Positions 19,170-28,511 of a stretch of DNA of 64,000 bases are shown piece after piece. Made by a program: the position numbers and the translations under genes. Position 1 is the first letter of the stretch, and each line of letters opens with the position of its first letter. Where the stretch lies: positions 248,001 to 312,000 of the forward strand of contig CAVXCI010000003.1 in the NCBI GenBank assembly GCA_963760285.1, given 5' to 3'. The notes under the pieces were generated by a model. That model had not been told where the DNA came from. It worked only from the letters and a program-made list of their open reading frames with translations, and made no database searches. The DNA is from PALSA-278 sp963760285. GTDB lineage: Bacteria; Acidobacteriota; Terriglobia; Acidiferrales; UBA7541.

Positions 19170-22100
19170 ATGACGTCCCTCGAATTTCGTTCATCTGCAT
19201 TTGCACACGGATTACTCCCTGCTGGACGGCGCCTGCGACATCAGCGAAGTGCTGGATGAAGCCGCGCGGCGCGGCATGCCCGCGGTGGCGGTGACGGACC
19301 ACGGCAATCTCTTTGCGGCGGCGAATTTCCACGACGAGGCGACCAAACGCGGCGTGAAGCCCATCATCGGGTGCGAAATGTACGTCGCGCCGGACGGCCA
19401 CAAGGCCAAGGGCGGCGACGTGGAGCGGTCAAATCATCTGGTGCTGCTGTGCGAAAACGAGGAAGGCTACCGCAACCTGATCAAGCTGGTGTCCACGGGA
19501 TTTCTGGAAGGTTTTTATTACAAGCCGCGCGTTGACCACGATCTGCTGGCCAAGCACAGCGGCGGACTGATCGCGCTTTCCGCGTGCCTGCGCGGAGAAG
19601 TGACCGACCATGTGATGGGCGAACGCTACGCGGACAGGCGAAGAATTCGGCGGGGCGGCTGCAGGAGATTTTCGGCAAGGGCAATTTCTTCCTGGAAGTG
19701 CAGGACCAGGGAATGGACATTGAAAAGCGAGTGAACCCGGAACTGGTGAAGCTCTCCCGCGAAACGGGAATTCCGCTGGTGGCGACCAATGATTGCCACT
19801 ATCTGACCCATGTCGGATGCGCACGCGCAGGAAGTTCTGTTGTGCATCCAGACCGGGAAGACGATGGGCGATCCGAACGCGAATGCGGTTCGCCACCGAC
19901 CAGTTTTATTTCAAGACCGCCGAGGAGATGGGCCAGGTGTTTCGGCGAAATTCCGGAAGCGCTGGAGCGCACCGTGGCGATCGCCGAGCGCTGCAACCTG
20001 AAGATTGGAGCGGGTCAAGAATCCGTTTCCCGGAATTTCACGTGCCGGAAGGGCATACCGCGGAAAGTTATTTCGAGCAGGTGGCGCGCGAGGGATTTGC
20101 CGGGCGAGTGCCGAAACTTGGAGGCAATGCAGACAGCGAAGGGCGGCTGCGGAAGCCGCTGGCGGCGTACGAGCAACGGCTGTCCGACGAAATCGCAATG
20201 ATCAAGCAGATGCGCTATGCGGGCTACTTCCTGATCGTGTGGGATTTCATCCGCTACGCGCGGGCGCAAGGGGTGCCGGTGGGGCCGGGGCGCGGATCGG
20301 CGGCGGGGAGCCTGGTGAGCTATTCGCTGCGGATCACGGACGTGGACCCGCTGCAGTACGATCTGCATCTTCGAGCGCTTCCTGAATCCCGAACGCGTCT
20401 CCATGCCGGATATTGACATTGATTTCTGCATGCGGCGGCGCGGCGAGGTGATCGAGTACGTGCGCGGGAAATACGGCAGCACGAACGTGGCGCAGATCAT
20501 CACTTTCGGAACCATGGCGGCGAAAGCGGCGCTGAAAGACGTGGGCCGCGCGCTGGATATGCCCTACGGCGAAGTGGACCGGCTGGCCAAGCTGATCCCC
20601 AACAAGTTGAACATCACCCTGGACGAGGCGCTGAAGGAAGTCGCCGCAACTGGAGGCCGCGCGGCAAAAAGACGAGAAGGTGAAGGAGCTGATCGAAGTG
20701 GCCATGCGACTGGAAGGGCCTGGCGCGCCACGCCTCCACGCACGCGGCCGGCGTGGTGATTTCGCCGCAGCCGCTGACGGAGCTCGTCCCGCTTTACAAG
20801 TCGAATCGCGACGAAATCATGACGCAGTACGACATGAACGCGCTTGCGCGGCTGGGCCTGCTGAAGATGGATTTCCTCGGGCTGACGACGCTGACCATTT
20901 TGCACGACGCGGTGCAGATGATTCGGCAGAACCGCAACATAGAACTGGATCTTGCGCAATTACCGCTGGACGACGAGCCGACGTACGCGCTTTTCAGCAC
21001 GCGGCGATACCAGCGGAATTTTCCAGTTTGAATCGCAGGGCATGCGCGACATTTTGCAGCGCTATCAGCCCCACGCGCATCGAAGATTTGACCGCGCTGA
21101 ACGCGCTCTACCGCCCCGGGCCGATTCAGGGCGGGATGATTGACGAATTCATCGCCCGCAAGCATGGGCAAGAAGCGCGTCGCCTACGAGCTGCCGGAGC
21201 TGAAGGAAATCCTCGAGGAAACCTACGGCGTGATCGTCTATCAGGAACAGGTGATGCAGATCGCCAACCGCATGGCGGGATTCACGCTGGGCGAAGCGGA
21301 CATCCTGCGCTGCGCCATGGGCAAGAAGAAAGTGCGAGGAGATGGCCGCGCAGCGCGACGAAATTCCTGACGGGATGCGCGGCGCGGAAAGTTCCCGCAA
21401 AGAAAGCCGAGCACATTTTCGATCTGATGGAGGAGTTCGCCAAGTACGGATTTCCCAAGGCGCATGCCTGCGCTTATGCGCTGCTGGCGTACCAGACGGC
21501 GTATTTGAAGGTGCATTATCCCGTCGAATTCATGGCCGCGCTGCTGACCGCGGAAACGGGCAAGACGGAAAAGGTGGTGAAGTACATCCACGAAGCGCGC
21601 GGCATGGGATCACAGTGCTTCCGCCGGACGTGCATGAAAGCGGCCTGTATTTCACTCCGGTGGGAGAGAACATCCGTTTTGGCATCGCCGCCATCAAGAA
21701 CGTGGGCGAAAACACGGCCAAGGCCATTTTCGAGGCGCGCGAAAAGCATGGGAATTTCGTCAACATTTTCGACTTCTGCGAGAAAATCGAAACCACCACG
21801 CTGAACAAGCGCGTGCTGGAAAGCCTGGTGAAAGCGGGCGCCCTGGATTCGTTGCGCGCCAGCCGCGCATGCCTGTGGGCGGAGCTGGACGAAGCGCTGA
21901 AGAACGGCCAGCGGCGGCAGCAGGCCAAACGCAGCGGCCAGCAGGGAATTTTTGGCGCCAGCGCTACTTCCGAGGTGGCGGAGCAGTATCGTCCCGAGCA
22001 CACCAACGTCGCCGAATGGTCCGAGGACGAATTGCTCGGCGGCGAACATTCCGTCCTGGGATTTTATGTTTCCGGGCATCCCATGGATAAATACGCGGGG

Positions 22101-22670
22101 CGGCTGGAGGATTTGAAGATCACCGAGTTGAGCGCGCTGGAAGGGAAGAGCGACGGTACTCCGGTGATCATCGCCGGCGTGATCGTGCAGGGAAAGGCGT
22201 TGCGCACGCGCAAAGGCAAGCGCATGGGCGCGTTCACGCTGCAGGACCGCACCGGGTTGATGGAGCTGGTGGTTTATTCGGAGCCGTTCGCGCGCCTGGA
22301 AGCCGTGCTGGAGCAGAAAATTCCGCTGGTGGTGAAAGGGCGCGTCAGCATTGACGACCGCGAAGGCCAGGATGCCAGCCGGGCGTTGCGCGTCAGCGTG
22401 GAAGACGCCAAGCCTCTGGAGAAAATGCTGGCGTCCGCGCCGGTGCGGCTGCGCATTCGCGTGCGGCTGGCGGATGTGCAGGGCGATGAGATGGAGCGCC
22501 TGCAAACGTTGCTTTCAGAACGTCCGGGACGGAGCCGCGTGGTGTTTGACCTGGAACGCGCGGAAGGCGACACGGCCACTCTCGAAGCCTCCAGCGCCGT
22601 CGCCGTGGACGAAAAGCTGCTGGCCGCGGTGCGCGGGCTTTGCGGCGAAGAATCCGTGACCGTGGAATAA
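19170..22670 (+). CDS. dnaE: DNA polymerase III subunit alpha, broken by about 16 single-base indels
   Basis: Replicative polymerase. The reconstructed protein starts MTSLEF-VHLHLHTDYSLLDG (PHP domain) from ATG 19170, and runs through the polymerase core (GPGRGSAAGSLVSYSL; MPDIDIDFCMRRR with catalytic Asp residues; HAAGVVISPQ; LYRPGPIQGGMI; YQEQVMQIA), the HhH region and an OB domain to TAA 22668-22670. It is about 1,160 residues after repair. The reading frame changes near 19188, 19635, 19807, 19879, 19944, 20007, 20030, 20365, 20645, 20718, 21001, 21070, 21167, 21335, 21360 and 21607. About fourteen are single extra G or C and two are missing bases, net a multiple of three. Between the shifts the protein is well conserved and free of stops, unlike a decayed gene. 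Sequence error is likely; see findings. Confidence 0.85.
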
Positions 22671-22696
22671 TGTATTTCCCGATTTAGCCGGAGACC

Positions 22697-23662
22697 ATGA
22701 GCCCGAAAAAAATGAAGGACAAAAAAGATCTGGCGTCGCTGGACCGCGACGTGGCCGATCTGGACCGCCTGGCCACAAAGGATAAGAATGCCAACGCGGA
22801 GCTGGCGCGTCTGCGCCGCGAAGTTTCGCAACTGAAAAAGGACTTCTACGACCAGATGGGTCCCTGGCAGCGAACGCAACTGGCGCGGCATCCGCAGCGG
22901 CCGTACATGCTGGACTACGCCCGCCTGCTGTTCACGGAATTTTCGCAGATTCATGGCGACCGCGAATTCGCCGACGATGCCGCCATGGTGTGCGGCATGG
23001 CGCGGTTCCATGGACGTCCCGCGATGGTGATTGGCCATCAGAAGGGGCGCGACACCAAGGCGCGGCTGGTCCGCAATTTTGGACAGGCCAAGCCGGAAGG
23101 GTACCGCAAGGCGCTGCGGGTAATGGAGCTGGCGGCGAAGTTCAGCCGTCCGGTTTTCTGTTTTATTGACACGCCCGGCGCGTATCCCGGCATTGACGCC
23201 GAAGAGCGCGGCCAGGGCGAAGCTATTGCGTACAATTTGCGTGAAATGGCGCGGCTGCCCGTGCCCATCATCGTCACCATCACCGGCGAAGGCGGATCCG
23301 GCGGAGCGCTGGCCATTGCCGTCGGCGACCGCGTGTTCATGATGGAGAACACCATCTACTCCGTGATTTCGCCGGAAGGCTGCGCGTCCATCATGTGGCG
23401 CGACGCGCACAAGGCGGAAACCGCCGCGGAAGCCATGAAGATTACCGCGCAGGATTTGCTGTCCATGAAGCTGATTGACGCCATCATTCCCGAGCCCGAA
23501 GGCGGCGCGCACACCGACTACGACGCCACGGTTAAATTGATGGACCCCGTCCTGACGCAGGCGCTCGACGAAACCAGCCGCCTGCCGCTTCAGACCCTCC
23601 TCGACGAGCGTTACAAGAAGTTCCGCGACATGGGCATGTTCTTCGCCAGCCCGTCCTCTTAA
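22697..23662 (+). CDS. accA: Acetyl-CoA carboxylase carboxyltransferase subunit alpha
   Basis: 321 residues. ATG 22697 follows dnaE by 26 bases. The N-terminal helical part (LARLRREVSQLKKDFYDQM) leads into the crotonase-fold carboxyltransferase core: GPWQRTQLARHPQRPYMLDY, RDTKARLVRNFGQAKPEGYRKALR (in part), FIDTPGAYPGIDAEERGQGE and ITGEGGSGGALAIAVGD (oxyanion-hole Gly), then SVISPEGCASIMWRDA. It transfers carboxyl from biotin to acetyl-CoA with AccD, the first committed step of fatty acid synthesis. The dnaE-accA pairing is a known bacterial arrangement. A divergent fragment of an accA 3' end lies 1.1 kb downstream (see the remnant). Confidence 0.93.
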   Translation: MSPKKMKDKKDLASLDRDVADLDRLATKDKNANAELARLRREVSQLKKDFYDQMGPWQRTQLARHPQRPYMLDYARLLFTEFSQIHGDREFADDAAMVCGMARFHGRPAMVIGHQKGRDTKARLVRNFGQAKPEGYRKALRVMELAAKFSRPVFCFIDTPGAYPGIDAEERGQGEAIAYNLREMARLPVPIIVTITGEGGSGGALAIAVGDRVFMMENTIYSVISPEGCASIMWRDAHKAETAAEAMKITAQDLLSMKLIDAIIPEPEGGAHTDYDATVKLMDPVLTQALDETSRLPLQTLLDERYKKFRDMGMFFASPSS

Positions 23663-23677
23663 CTTGTCTTATGTAGC

Positions 23678-23696
23678 GCGGCCCTTTACGGGCCGC
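23678..23696 (+). terminator. Hairpin after accA
   Basis: GCGGCCC at 23678-23684 and GGGCCGC at 23690-23696 form a perfect 7-bp stem around a five-base loop, 16 bases after the accA stop and between convergent genes. No clear T run follows, so it could be a weak or bidirectional terminator. Confidence 0.45.
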
Positions 23697-23818
23697 ACGC
23701 CGGACGTAAAATACGGGGCCAGAGGCAGCACGACGCAACGCGATCCGCTGCGATGTAGCGCCGTCTTATGCGGGTGGCGGTCTTTCATCCATTAACAAGC
23801 AACGATGCAGGCCGGGTC

Positions 23819-24625
23819 CTAGTTTTCCTTCTCCGCCACATACAAATATCTTCGCAGGCGTTTTTCCGACGACACGGTGTAAACGCACCGCAGAAACTTC
23901 TGCAGGCCTTCAAAATTGGTTTCACTCTCCAGCGCGACGATCGCATCGCGCCGCCTGGCGCGGGCGTCATGCCAGCGTTTGGCGATGAGCGCGGCGTTTT
24001 CGGTGGCGTCTTTCGTTTCCACCACGCGCAACCCCGCCTCACGGAGCAGCCGCTCATTCTCTCCCGGCGGACCGAAACTGTAATACCCAATCGAACTGCG
24101 CGTGGCGATCTCCGCATGCGACACAATTCCGCCAATCACCAGCGCGTCGCTGAAGAGCAGCCTCCCGCCGGGCTTCATCACCCGCGCGATGGACTGGAAC
24201 AGCTCTAGCCGTCCGGGGACGTGGCACAGCACGTCGTTGGAGAAAACCGCGTCGAATGTGGCGGCGTCAAATGGCAGCCCCTGCGAAACGTCGCAGCGTT
24301 CAAACCGCACGCGGTCGCCCAGTCCCGCCGCCGCGGCCAGTTGATTCGCGTTGCGCAGACCGGCGTCGTTGATGTCCACTCCGGTCACGCGGCATCCGGT
24401 GGTCTCCGCCACTTTCAACGCATAGCGTCCGGAGCCGCAGCCAATTTCCAGCGCAATGGCGTCGGCGGTCAGCCGCAGCAGGCGGGGAATTGCGGCGGAT
24501 TCCTCCGTCGTCACCCAGCTCGTCTGCCCCAGATCTTCGCCGTAGGTTTCTTCGCGCACCTGCCGGCAAACTTCCGCGCCGTAGTTCGCATACGCGCTGT
24601 CGTACAAATCGGTTTTGCCCGCCAT
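23819..24625 (-). CDS. Class I SAM-dependent methyltransferase
   Basis: ATG at 24625 (complement) is chosen because GGGAGGAGCA lies immediately upstream; the product is 268 residues. SAM-binding motif I is ALEIGCGSGRYAL, motif post-I is VTGVDINDAG, and CDVSQGLPFDAATFDAVFSND carries motifs II/III, as in UbiE/SmtA-like small-molecule methyltransferases. The acceptor is unknown. It converges with accA and its own 5' end lies just before an accA-like 3' fragment on the plus strand, so this gene may have arrived by an insertion or rearrangement at the accA tail. No membrane segment or signal peptide. Confidence 0.82.
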   Translation of the reverse strand: MAGKTDLYDSAYANYGAEVCRQVREETYGEDLGQTSWVTTEESAAIPRLLRLTADAIALEIGCGSGRYALKVAETTGCRVTGVDINDAGLRNANQLAAAAGLGDRVRFERCDVSQGLPFDAATFDAVFSNDVLCHVPGRLELFQSIARVMKPGGRLLFSDALVIGGIVSHAEIATRSSIGYYSFGPPGENERLLREAGLRVVETKDATENAALIAKRWHDARARRRDAIVALESETNFEGLQKFLRCVYTVSSEKRLRRYLYVAEKEN

Positions 24626-24684
24626 TGCTCCTCCCACCCCGCCCGTGGCGCGATTCGCGCAAGACGAAAGCCGCCACGAAAATC

Positions 24685-24759
24685 ATCGCCCAGACTCCTC
24701 TCGATCAACGCTACCAGAAATTCCGCAACATGGCGCTCTTCTTCACCTCCGCGCAGTGA
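24685..24759 (+). pseudogene. Remnant of an accA 3' end
   Basis: The last 22 codons before TGA 24757-24759 encode QTPLDQRYQKFRNMALFFTSAQ, split as QTPLDQRYQ and KFRNMALFFTSAQ, which aligns along its length with the true AccA C-terminus at 23593-23662 (QTLLDERYKKFRDMGMFF, then ASPSS). Base identity is roughly three quarters, so it is not a recent copy. Nothing upstream in the frame resembles AccA. It is therefore a relic of a second accA, or of the recipient locus left after the methyltransferase segment was inserted. Confidence 0.55.
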
Positions 24760-24940
24760 GGCCTTAGTGCCGCACCGCCTCCATATGCGGATTTAAGACT
24801 GAGCGCCGTAGTCCTCCCAGGATGTGAATCGCTCGACACGCCGATTTCGCCTACGGGCTTTGGTAATTGCCCCGGCCCCTTTCAACGAAGCTATAAACAG
24901 CATATGCTCATCTATATTGCGTAGTTCTTAGGGGGCGGGA
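24760..24940. other. AT-richer intergenic segment
   Basis: About 180 bases between the accA-like remnant and the low-GC orphan gene. The final 50 bases (CATATGCTCATCTATATTGC region) are markedly AT-richer than the surrounding genome and probably hold the promoter of the next gene. No RNA gene or repeat was recognised. Confidence 0.4.
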
Positions 24941-25810
24941 TTGCCTGATAACAGGAAAACCTACGAAGGATTCTGGCCGAGATTTCTTCAGACGGCCGAG
25001 AAACACAAGAAGCGAATTTTCCGCATACTTCTTGCGGGCCTGATCATTGATGCCATAAAAGACCATGTAAGAACCGCTCTCATGGACTGGACGTTGTCGA
25101 ATTTCGGTTGGCTCGGGCGGTGGCTATACGAGAATCCGCTATCAGTTCTGACCATATGCACTGTCAGCGTCATTCTTTGGATGATTTTCGCCGCCCTCGA
25201 AATGCTGAAACCGACTGAATCCGGAGTCATGGGTCCGAGCGGCGAACCCCTTTATCGAACTCGGATCAATCCTGCGTTCGTCTACCAGTTGTCGGTAGCG
25301 GCCGTCGCCGTGTCTGCCTTCATTGTGTACGGGCATTATCACTACATAAAATCGCCGCAAGTTTACATAGCGCCAAGAGATGCTTATTTCGATTTGAATT
25401 ATATGAATACTGACCTCCATCCTGTGGTAAATATGAAAAACTATGGCACTGCCCCTGCTCAAGTCAGTGTGAGCTACTCAATGTATTGCTTGGGCGAGTC
25501 GTGCTCTGGACAAGGTGTGGATACCGTGTGGCACACAAGTGTTGGACCGTTGGGCGTCTTTTCAGTATCCGAGAGAATGCAAATCATGAATCTGGATGAC
25601 CCGACGGACACACAATTCCTTTATCTTTACAGCCTCTTTAAGAGAGGTGAAATAATGTTTTCGGTTGTGCTTCAGTACAACGATGGAAAACGCGACGTTA
25701 CCTACAAATGGGAGGGTACCCCTGTGGAAAGATCCATCGATTTGCCGAGTTGCCCCCCTCCTCGTGGTTGCAAGGGCGTCATGGGAACGGTCCTAGATGA
25801 GCGGAACTGA
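24941..25810 (+). CDS. Orphan membrane protein, low GC, function unknown
   Basis: 289 residues from TTG 24941, behind an AGGGGGCGG ribosome site. About three membrane segments are visible: one near residues 25-40 (weak), one near 66-88 (LSVLTICTVSVILWMIFAAL) and one near 110-128 (FVYQLSVAAVAVSAFIVYG). The remaining C-terminal 150 residues are polar and extracytoplasmic or cytoplasmic, with Cys pairs (YCLGESC and CPPPRGC). I recognise no family. The base composition is visibly more AT-rich than its neighbours, and codon choice differs (TAT, AAT, AAA frequent), suggesting horizontal transfer. A small gene follows after 89 bases. Confidence 0.6.
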   Translation: MPDNRKTYEGFWPRFLQTAEKHKKRIFRILLAGLIIDAIKDHVRTALMDWTLSNFGWLGRWLYENPLSVLTICTVSVILWMIFAALEMLKPTESGVMGPSGEPLYRTRINPAFVYQLSVAAVAVSAFIVYGHYHYIKSPQVYIAPRDAYFDLNYMNTDLHPVVNMKNYGTAPAQVSVSYSMYCLGESCSGQGVDTVWHTSVGPLGVFSVSERMQIMNLDDPTDTQFLYLYSLFKRGEIMFSVVLQYNDGKRDVTYKWEGTPVERSIDLPSCPPPRGCKGVMGTVLDERN

Positions 25811-25899
25811 GGGCTCCGCATAGGCAGCGTGCGGTCGGTTTTCCAGCCCCTTACTGCGTGTGGAAACCAGTTCAGGTGGTCAGCTTGATGGAGGTACAG

Positions 25900-26163
25900 A
25901 TGAAAACTGACGCTAGCAGCAATCCCTACATTGATGTTCGCGGTGTTCGCCTCACATATGTGAAGGTGGAGAACAGAGCGCACGAAAAGAATTGGCCCGG
26001 CTGTGACGTCTTGCGAATAAACGCCTACAAAGAGGATCCAGCAGTCTCGCAGTCACTCATGCCAGGGCCGGAAATCCCGCTCGGCAACGAAGGCGAGGAG
26101 TTCGGGAAGCTAATTATTGGGCTGCACCACCTTTTCGCGGAAGTCAGAAGCGGAAACGCTTGA
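25900..26163 (+). CDS. Small hypothetical protein
   Basis: 87 residues from ATG 25900, preceded by GGAGG at a normal distance (the GGAGGT lies inside the frame of an earlier ATG at 25888, which is less likely). The sequence (YIDVRGVRLTYVKVENRAHEKNW, in part, and GEEFGKLIIGLHHLFAEV) has alternating strand patterns but matches no family I know. There is no signal peptide. It shares the lower GC of the gene upstream and may be co-transferred. A repeat element begins right after the stop. Confidence 0.5.
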   Translation: MKTDASSNPYIDVRGVRLTYVKVENRAHEKNWPGCDVLRINAYKEDPAVSQSLMPGPEIPLGNEGEEFGKLIIGLHHLFAEVRSGNA

Positions 26164-26171
26164 TGGAAGTT

Positions 26172-26360
26172 CTTACAGCAGCTGCTGTTGATTTTTCCTG
26201 TTGAACGGGGACAATAAGTCAGAAGTGTGCCCGGACGGCGAAAAAAGGGCAAAATCGGCGGCCAAAGGCAATTTCTAATCGCTACACTTTTTACAGTCGC
26301 AAAACGCCAACTCGTGTGGAATCAATCATATCCACTTTTCTAATCGCTACACTTTTGACA
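26172..26360 (+). repeat. Dispersed repeat, copy A (relic IS end suspected)
   Basis: About 189 bases that align with copy B at 28122-28300 in the same orientation. Shared blocks include GCTGCTGTTGATTTTTC, GGACAATAAGTCAGAAGTG, and the paired motif TTTCTAATNNNNACAC-then-CAGTCG and TTTCTANNNNNNACACTTTTGAC. Within copy A, TTCTAATCGCTACACTTTT occurs twice about 63 bases apart. Such spaced, repeated terminal motifs ending in a TGTCA-type tip are typical of IS21-like element ends; no transposase is present. A mobile origin is inference; the repeat itself is direct observation. Confidence 0.75.
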
Positions 26361-26526
26361 TGTGCTTCGCGCGGCCTTCAAGTCCCACTTGAACCCTGAA
26401 AATCCCGCCCCCGCACCCAAATCCCCATCCCATGCTCAAGCCGGACGGTGTGCTAGGCTGCTGTCCTGGCGTCAGAGACGAAACTCCGGCTGAGGAGCGA
26501 CTCGAGCGGGTCAGGAGAAATTGTTC
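26361..26526. other. Intergenic stretch between repeat copy A and the hydrolase
   Basis: 166 bases, making with copy A a 363-bp gene-free region. It contains the ribosome site of the hydrolase at 26514. I see no other feature. Confidence 0.4.
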
Positions 26527-27435
26527 GTGAGCATGAAACAAAAAATCGTCGCCCTCCTTGCAATATGCGCTGTCGCGCTCTTGGCCAATACGCTCTGGGT
26601 TGATTCGCGGACGCGAGCCGCGGACCTGCGCGACGGAGGCCACATCATTGACACGAATGTGGTGCAGGCCAACGTCAGAGTCGAGGGAGCGGCGGGCTCA
26701 ACGATTGTTCTCCTCCACGGGTTCGGCGCGGCGATGGATTGGTGGGACGATATTGCTCCGCCGCTCGCCGTTGATCATCGCGTGATTCGCATCGACCTGA
26801 TCGGCCACGGCGGCACAGCCGCGCCAAGCTCCGGCTATTCGATTGAGCGGCAAGCTGCGCTGGTTTCCGCGGTTCTTGACCAGCTCGGCGTCGGCCGCTT
26901 CACCGTGATTGGTCATTCTATGGGCGGCGAAGTAGCCACGGCGCTCGCCGAGGTCAAGCCTGACCGGATCGAGCGCATGATCCTCATTGATAGCCCGCCG
27001 ATTGCCGGAGGCAGCTTTACGATTATGACCGGCCTCTATTTCGATCCGGTTGTGGGGGAAATTCTCTCGCATTTCGAAAGCGATCAGGCGATTCGGCGCG
27101 GCCTGGCGCAGGGTTTTGCTCCGGGCTTCACCGTGCCGGAGAAGTTCGTCGCTGACTTCAAGCAGCTTACCTATATCGCCTCCCGGACGGCGCACGACGA
27201 AAGTATTGCCTATCGCAAGGCCACGCCGCCGTATGAGCGGATTGCGGCGCTGAAACCGTTGCCGCCGCTTCTGGTTATTTTCGGCGCTCGTGATGCCATT
27301 ATCCCGGCGGAAAAAGCGCAGCTCTTCGCCCAGGTGCCTGGCGCACAAATTGTGGTGATTGATGGTGTTGGTCACTCGCCGATGGTCGAATCGCCAGCGA
27401 AAACGCTGGAAACGATTCGGAGTTTTCTGCGCTAG
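26527..27435 (+). CDS. Alpha/beta-hydrolase with N-terminal membrane anchor
   Basis: GTG 26527 is preferred because GGAG lies nine bases upstream; TTG 26521 and ATG 26533 are alternatives. The product is 302 residues. Residues 5-22 form a hydrophobic anchor or uncleaved signal (QKIVALLAICAVALLANTL). The fold landmarks are VLLHGFGAAMDWWD (oxyanion HG), IGHGGTA, the nucleophile elbow GHSMGGE with Ser, an Asp in FGARDAII and the catalytic His in GVGHSPMVE. Relatives include epoxide hydrolases, haloperoxidases and esterases; the substrate is open. It lies between the two direct repeats with a membrane-protein gene, so it could be repeat-borne cargo. Confidence 0.85.
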   Translation: MSMKQKIVALLAICAVALLANTLWVDSRTRAADLRDGGHIIDTNVVQANVRVEGAAGSTIVLLHGFGAAMDWWDDIAPPLAVDHRVIRIDLIGHGGTAAPSSGYSIERQAALVSAVLDQLGVGRFTVIGHSMGGEVATALAEVKPDRIERMILIDSPPIAGGSFTIMTGLYFDPVVGEILSHFESDQAIRRGLAQGFAPGFTVPEKFVADFKQLTYIASRTAHDESIAYRKATPPYERIAALKPLPPLLVIFGARDAIIPAEKAQLFAQVPGAQIVVIDGVGHSPMVESPAKTLETIRSFLR

Positions 27436-27653
27436 CCACTTCGCAATATCCCGGAAATCTCCGTCATCCCGCCAATGCAGGCCCGGCCAGCCGCTCCACT
27501 GGAATAAAGCTGCGGCCTGCGCCATGGGCAGAACACAAGAGGCGCGATCGGCAGGCTCCAAAAACTTGAAGGGGGGTATACTGGCGCGACTCCGGGAAGC
27601 CAAAGGAAAAATCCCGGCGCAAATCTTTCATGCCCTGCATGGAGGTATGACCA

Positions 27654-28046
27654 ATGCTCAAATCCATCGCCGTCGTCGTTGGCAGCTACCTGCTCTCGAT
27701 TGTTCTTGTCGTGGCCACGGACCCGTTGCTCTCGCGCATATTCCCGGGCGATTACGTCCGGGGCCGCGTTCCCTCGAACACCGCTCTCGCCGCCAGCACG
27801 GCGTTCTTCGTCGTCATCTCCATCTTTTGCGCCTGGCTCTGCGCCCGCTTCGCTCCGGTCCGCGCCGCGCGGCATGTGCTCTGGTTCTTCATCATCGGGG
27901 AAGTGATGGGCATCTGCACGATCATTCCCAACTGGAGCAAGGGCTGGCCGCACTGGTACTGGTTGTCCTGGCTGCTCACCTGGCCGGTGAGTTGCTGGAT
28001 CGGCCTGCTGCTTTCCGGGCGCAACGCTGAATCGCCCTCGGCCTGA
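27654..28046 (+). CDS. Small integral membrane protein, unknown function
   Basis: 130 residues from ATG 27654, with GGAGG upstream. Four hydrophobic segments are apparent: residues 4-22, 46-64, 73-92 (LWFFIIGEVMGICTIIPNW) and 100-120 (YWLSWLLTWPVSCWIGLLL). No catalytic motif was recognised. The size and topology resemble small acidobacterial membrane proteins without assigned function. It is preceded by a 218-base gap and followed by repeat copy B. Confidence 0.6.
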   Translation: MLKSIAVVVGSYLLSIVLVVATDPLLSRIFPGDYVRGRVPSNTALAASTAFFVVISIFCAWLCARFAPVRAARHVLWFFIIGEVMGICTIIPNWSKGWPHWYWLSWLLTWPVSCWIGLLLSGRNAESPSA

Positions 28047-28121
28047 GTTTCCGCTCAGCGGAAACATCCGGCATCGCGTTGCTTCGTTACGTTTTCGAAT
28101 TCCGCGCGCAGTTTGCCAGCG

Positions 28122-28300
28122 TTACACAAGCTGCTGTTGATTTTTCTTGCCGTGAGCGGACAATAAGTCAGAAGTGTGCCCGGACGACGAAGACAGGGGC
28201 AAGATCGCGATTTCTAATAGGGACACAAGTGACAGTCGTAAAACCGCAACTCTTGCATAATCAATAACATACACTTTTCTAGCAGGGACACTTTTGACCT
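28122..28300 (+). repeat. Dispersed repeat, copy B
   Basis: About 179 bases, same orientation as copy A at 26172-26360. It has the same block order but uses TTTCTAATAGGGACAC and TTTCTAGCAGGGACACTTTT as its paired motif. Read on the minus strand its end begins GTCAAAAGTGTCCCTGC, the style of IS21-like tips (from memory, not a search). Copies A and B enclose about 1.76 kb that holds the hydrolase and the membrane protein. Confidence 0.75.
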
Positions 28301-28511
28301 CTCGTCCTCGACACGTTTCGGCCCCCCAAATTCCACATGCAATGCCCAAAAACCTGCCGTTTAATGCACCCACCAGCGTGCGCACACCGACATAGTGCGC
28401 GCATTTGTTGCCGGGGTTGGCGATTCGACACCGCAAAATTCGCCGCCGTTGCGGAGCGCCGGACCCCGGCCTATTCTGTTATCAGGCGAACTAAGGATAC
28501 GGGGTAAGCAG
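28301..28511. other. Intergenic stretch after repeat copy B
   Basis: With copy B and its flank this forms a 465-bp gene-free region. A minus-strand frame crosses it without a convincing start. Nothing else was recognised. Confidence 0.35.

Noticed and set aside
19170..22670. Programmed +1 frameshifting in dnaE
   Set aside because: The shift sites share no slippery sequence, stop codon or common motif, and there are too many; kept only as an unlikely alternative in the findings.
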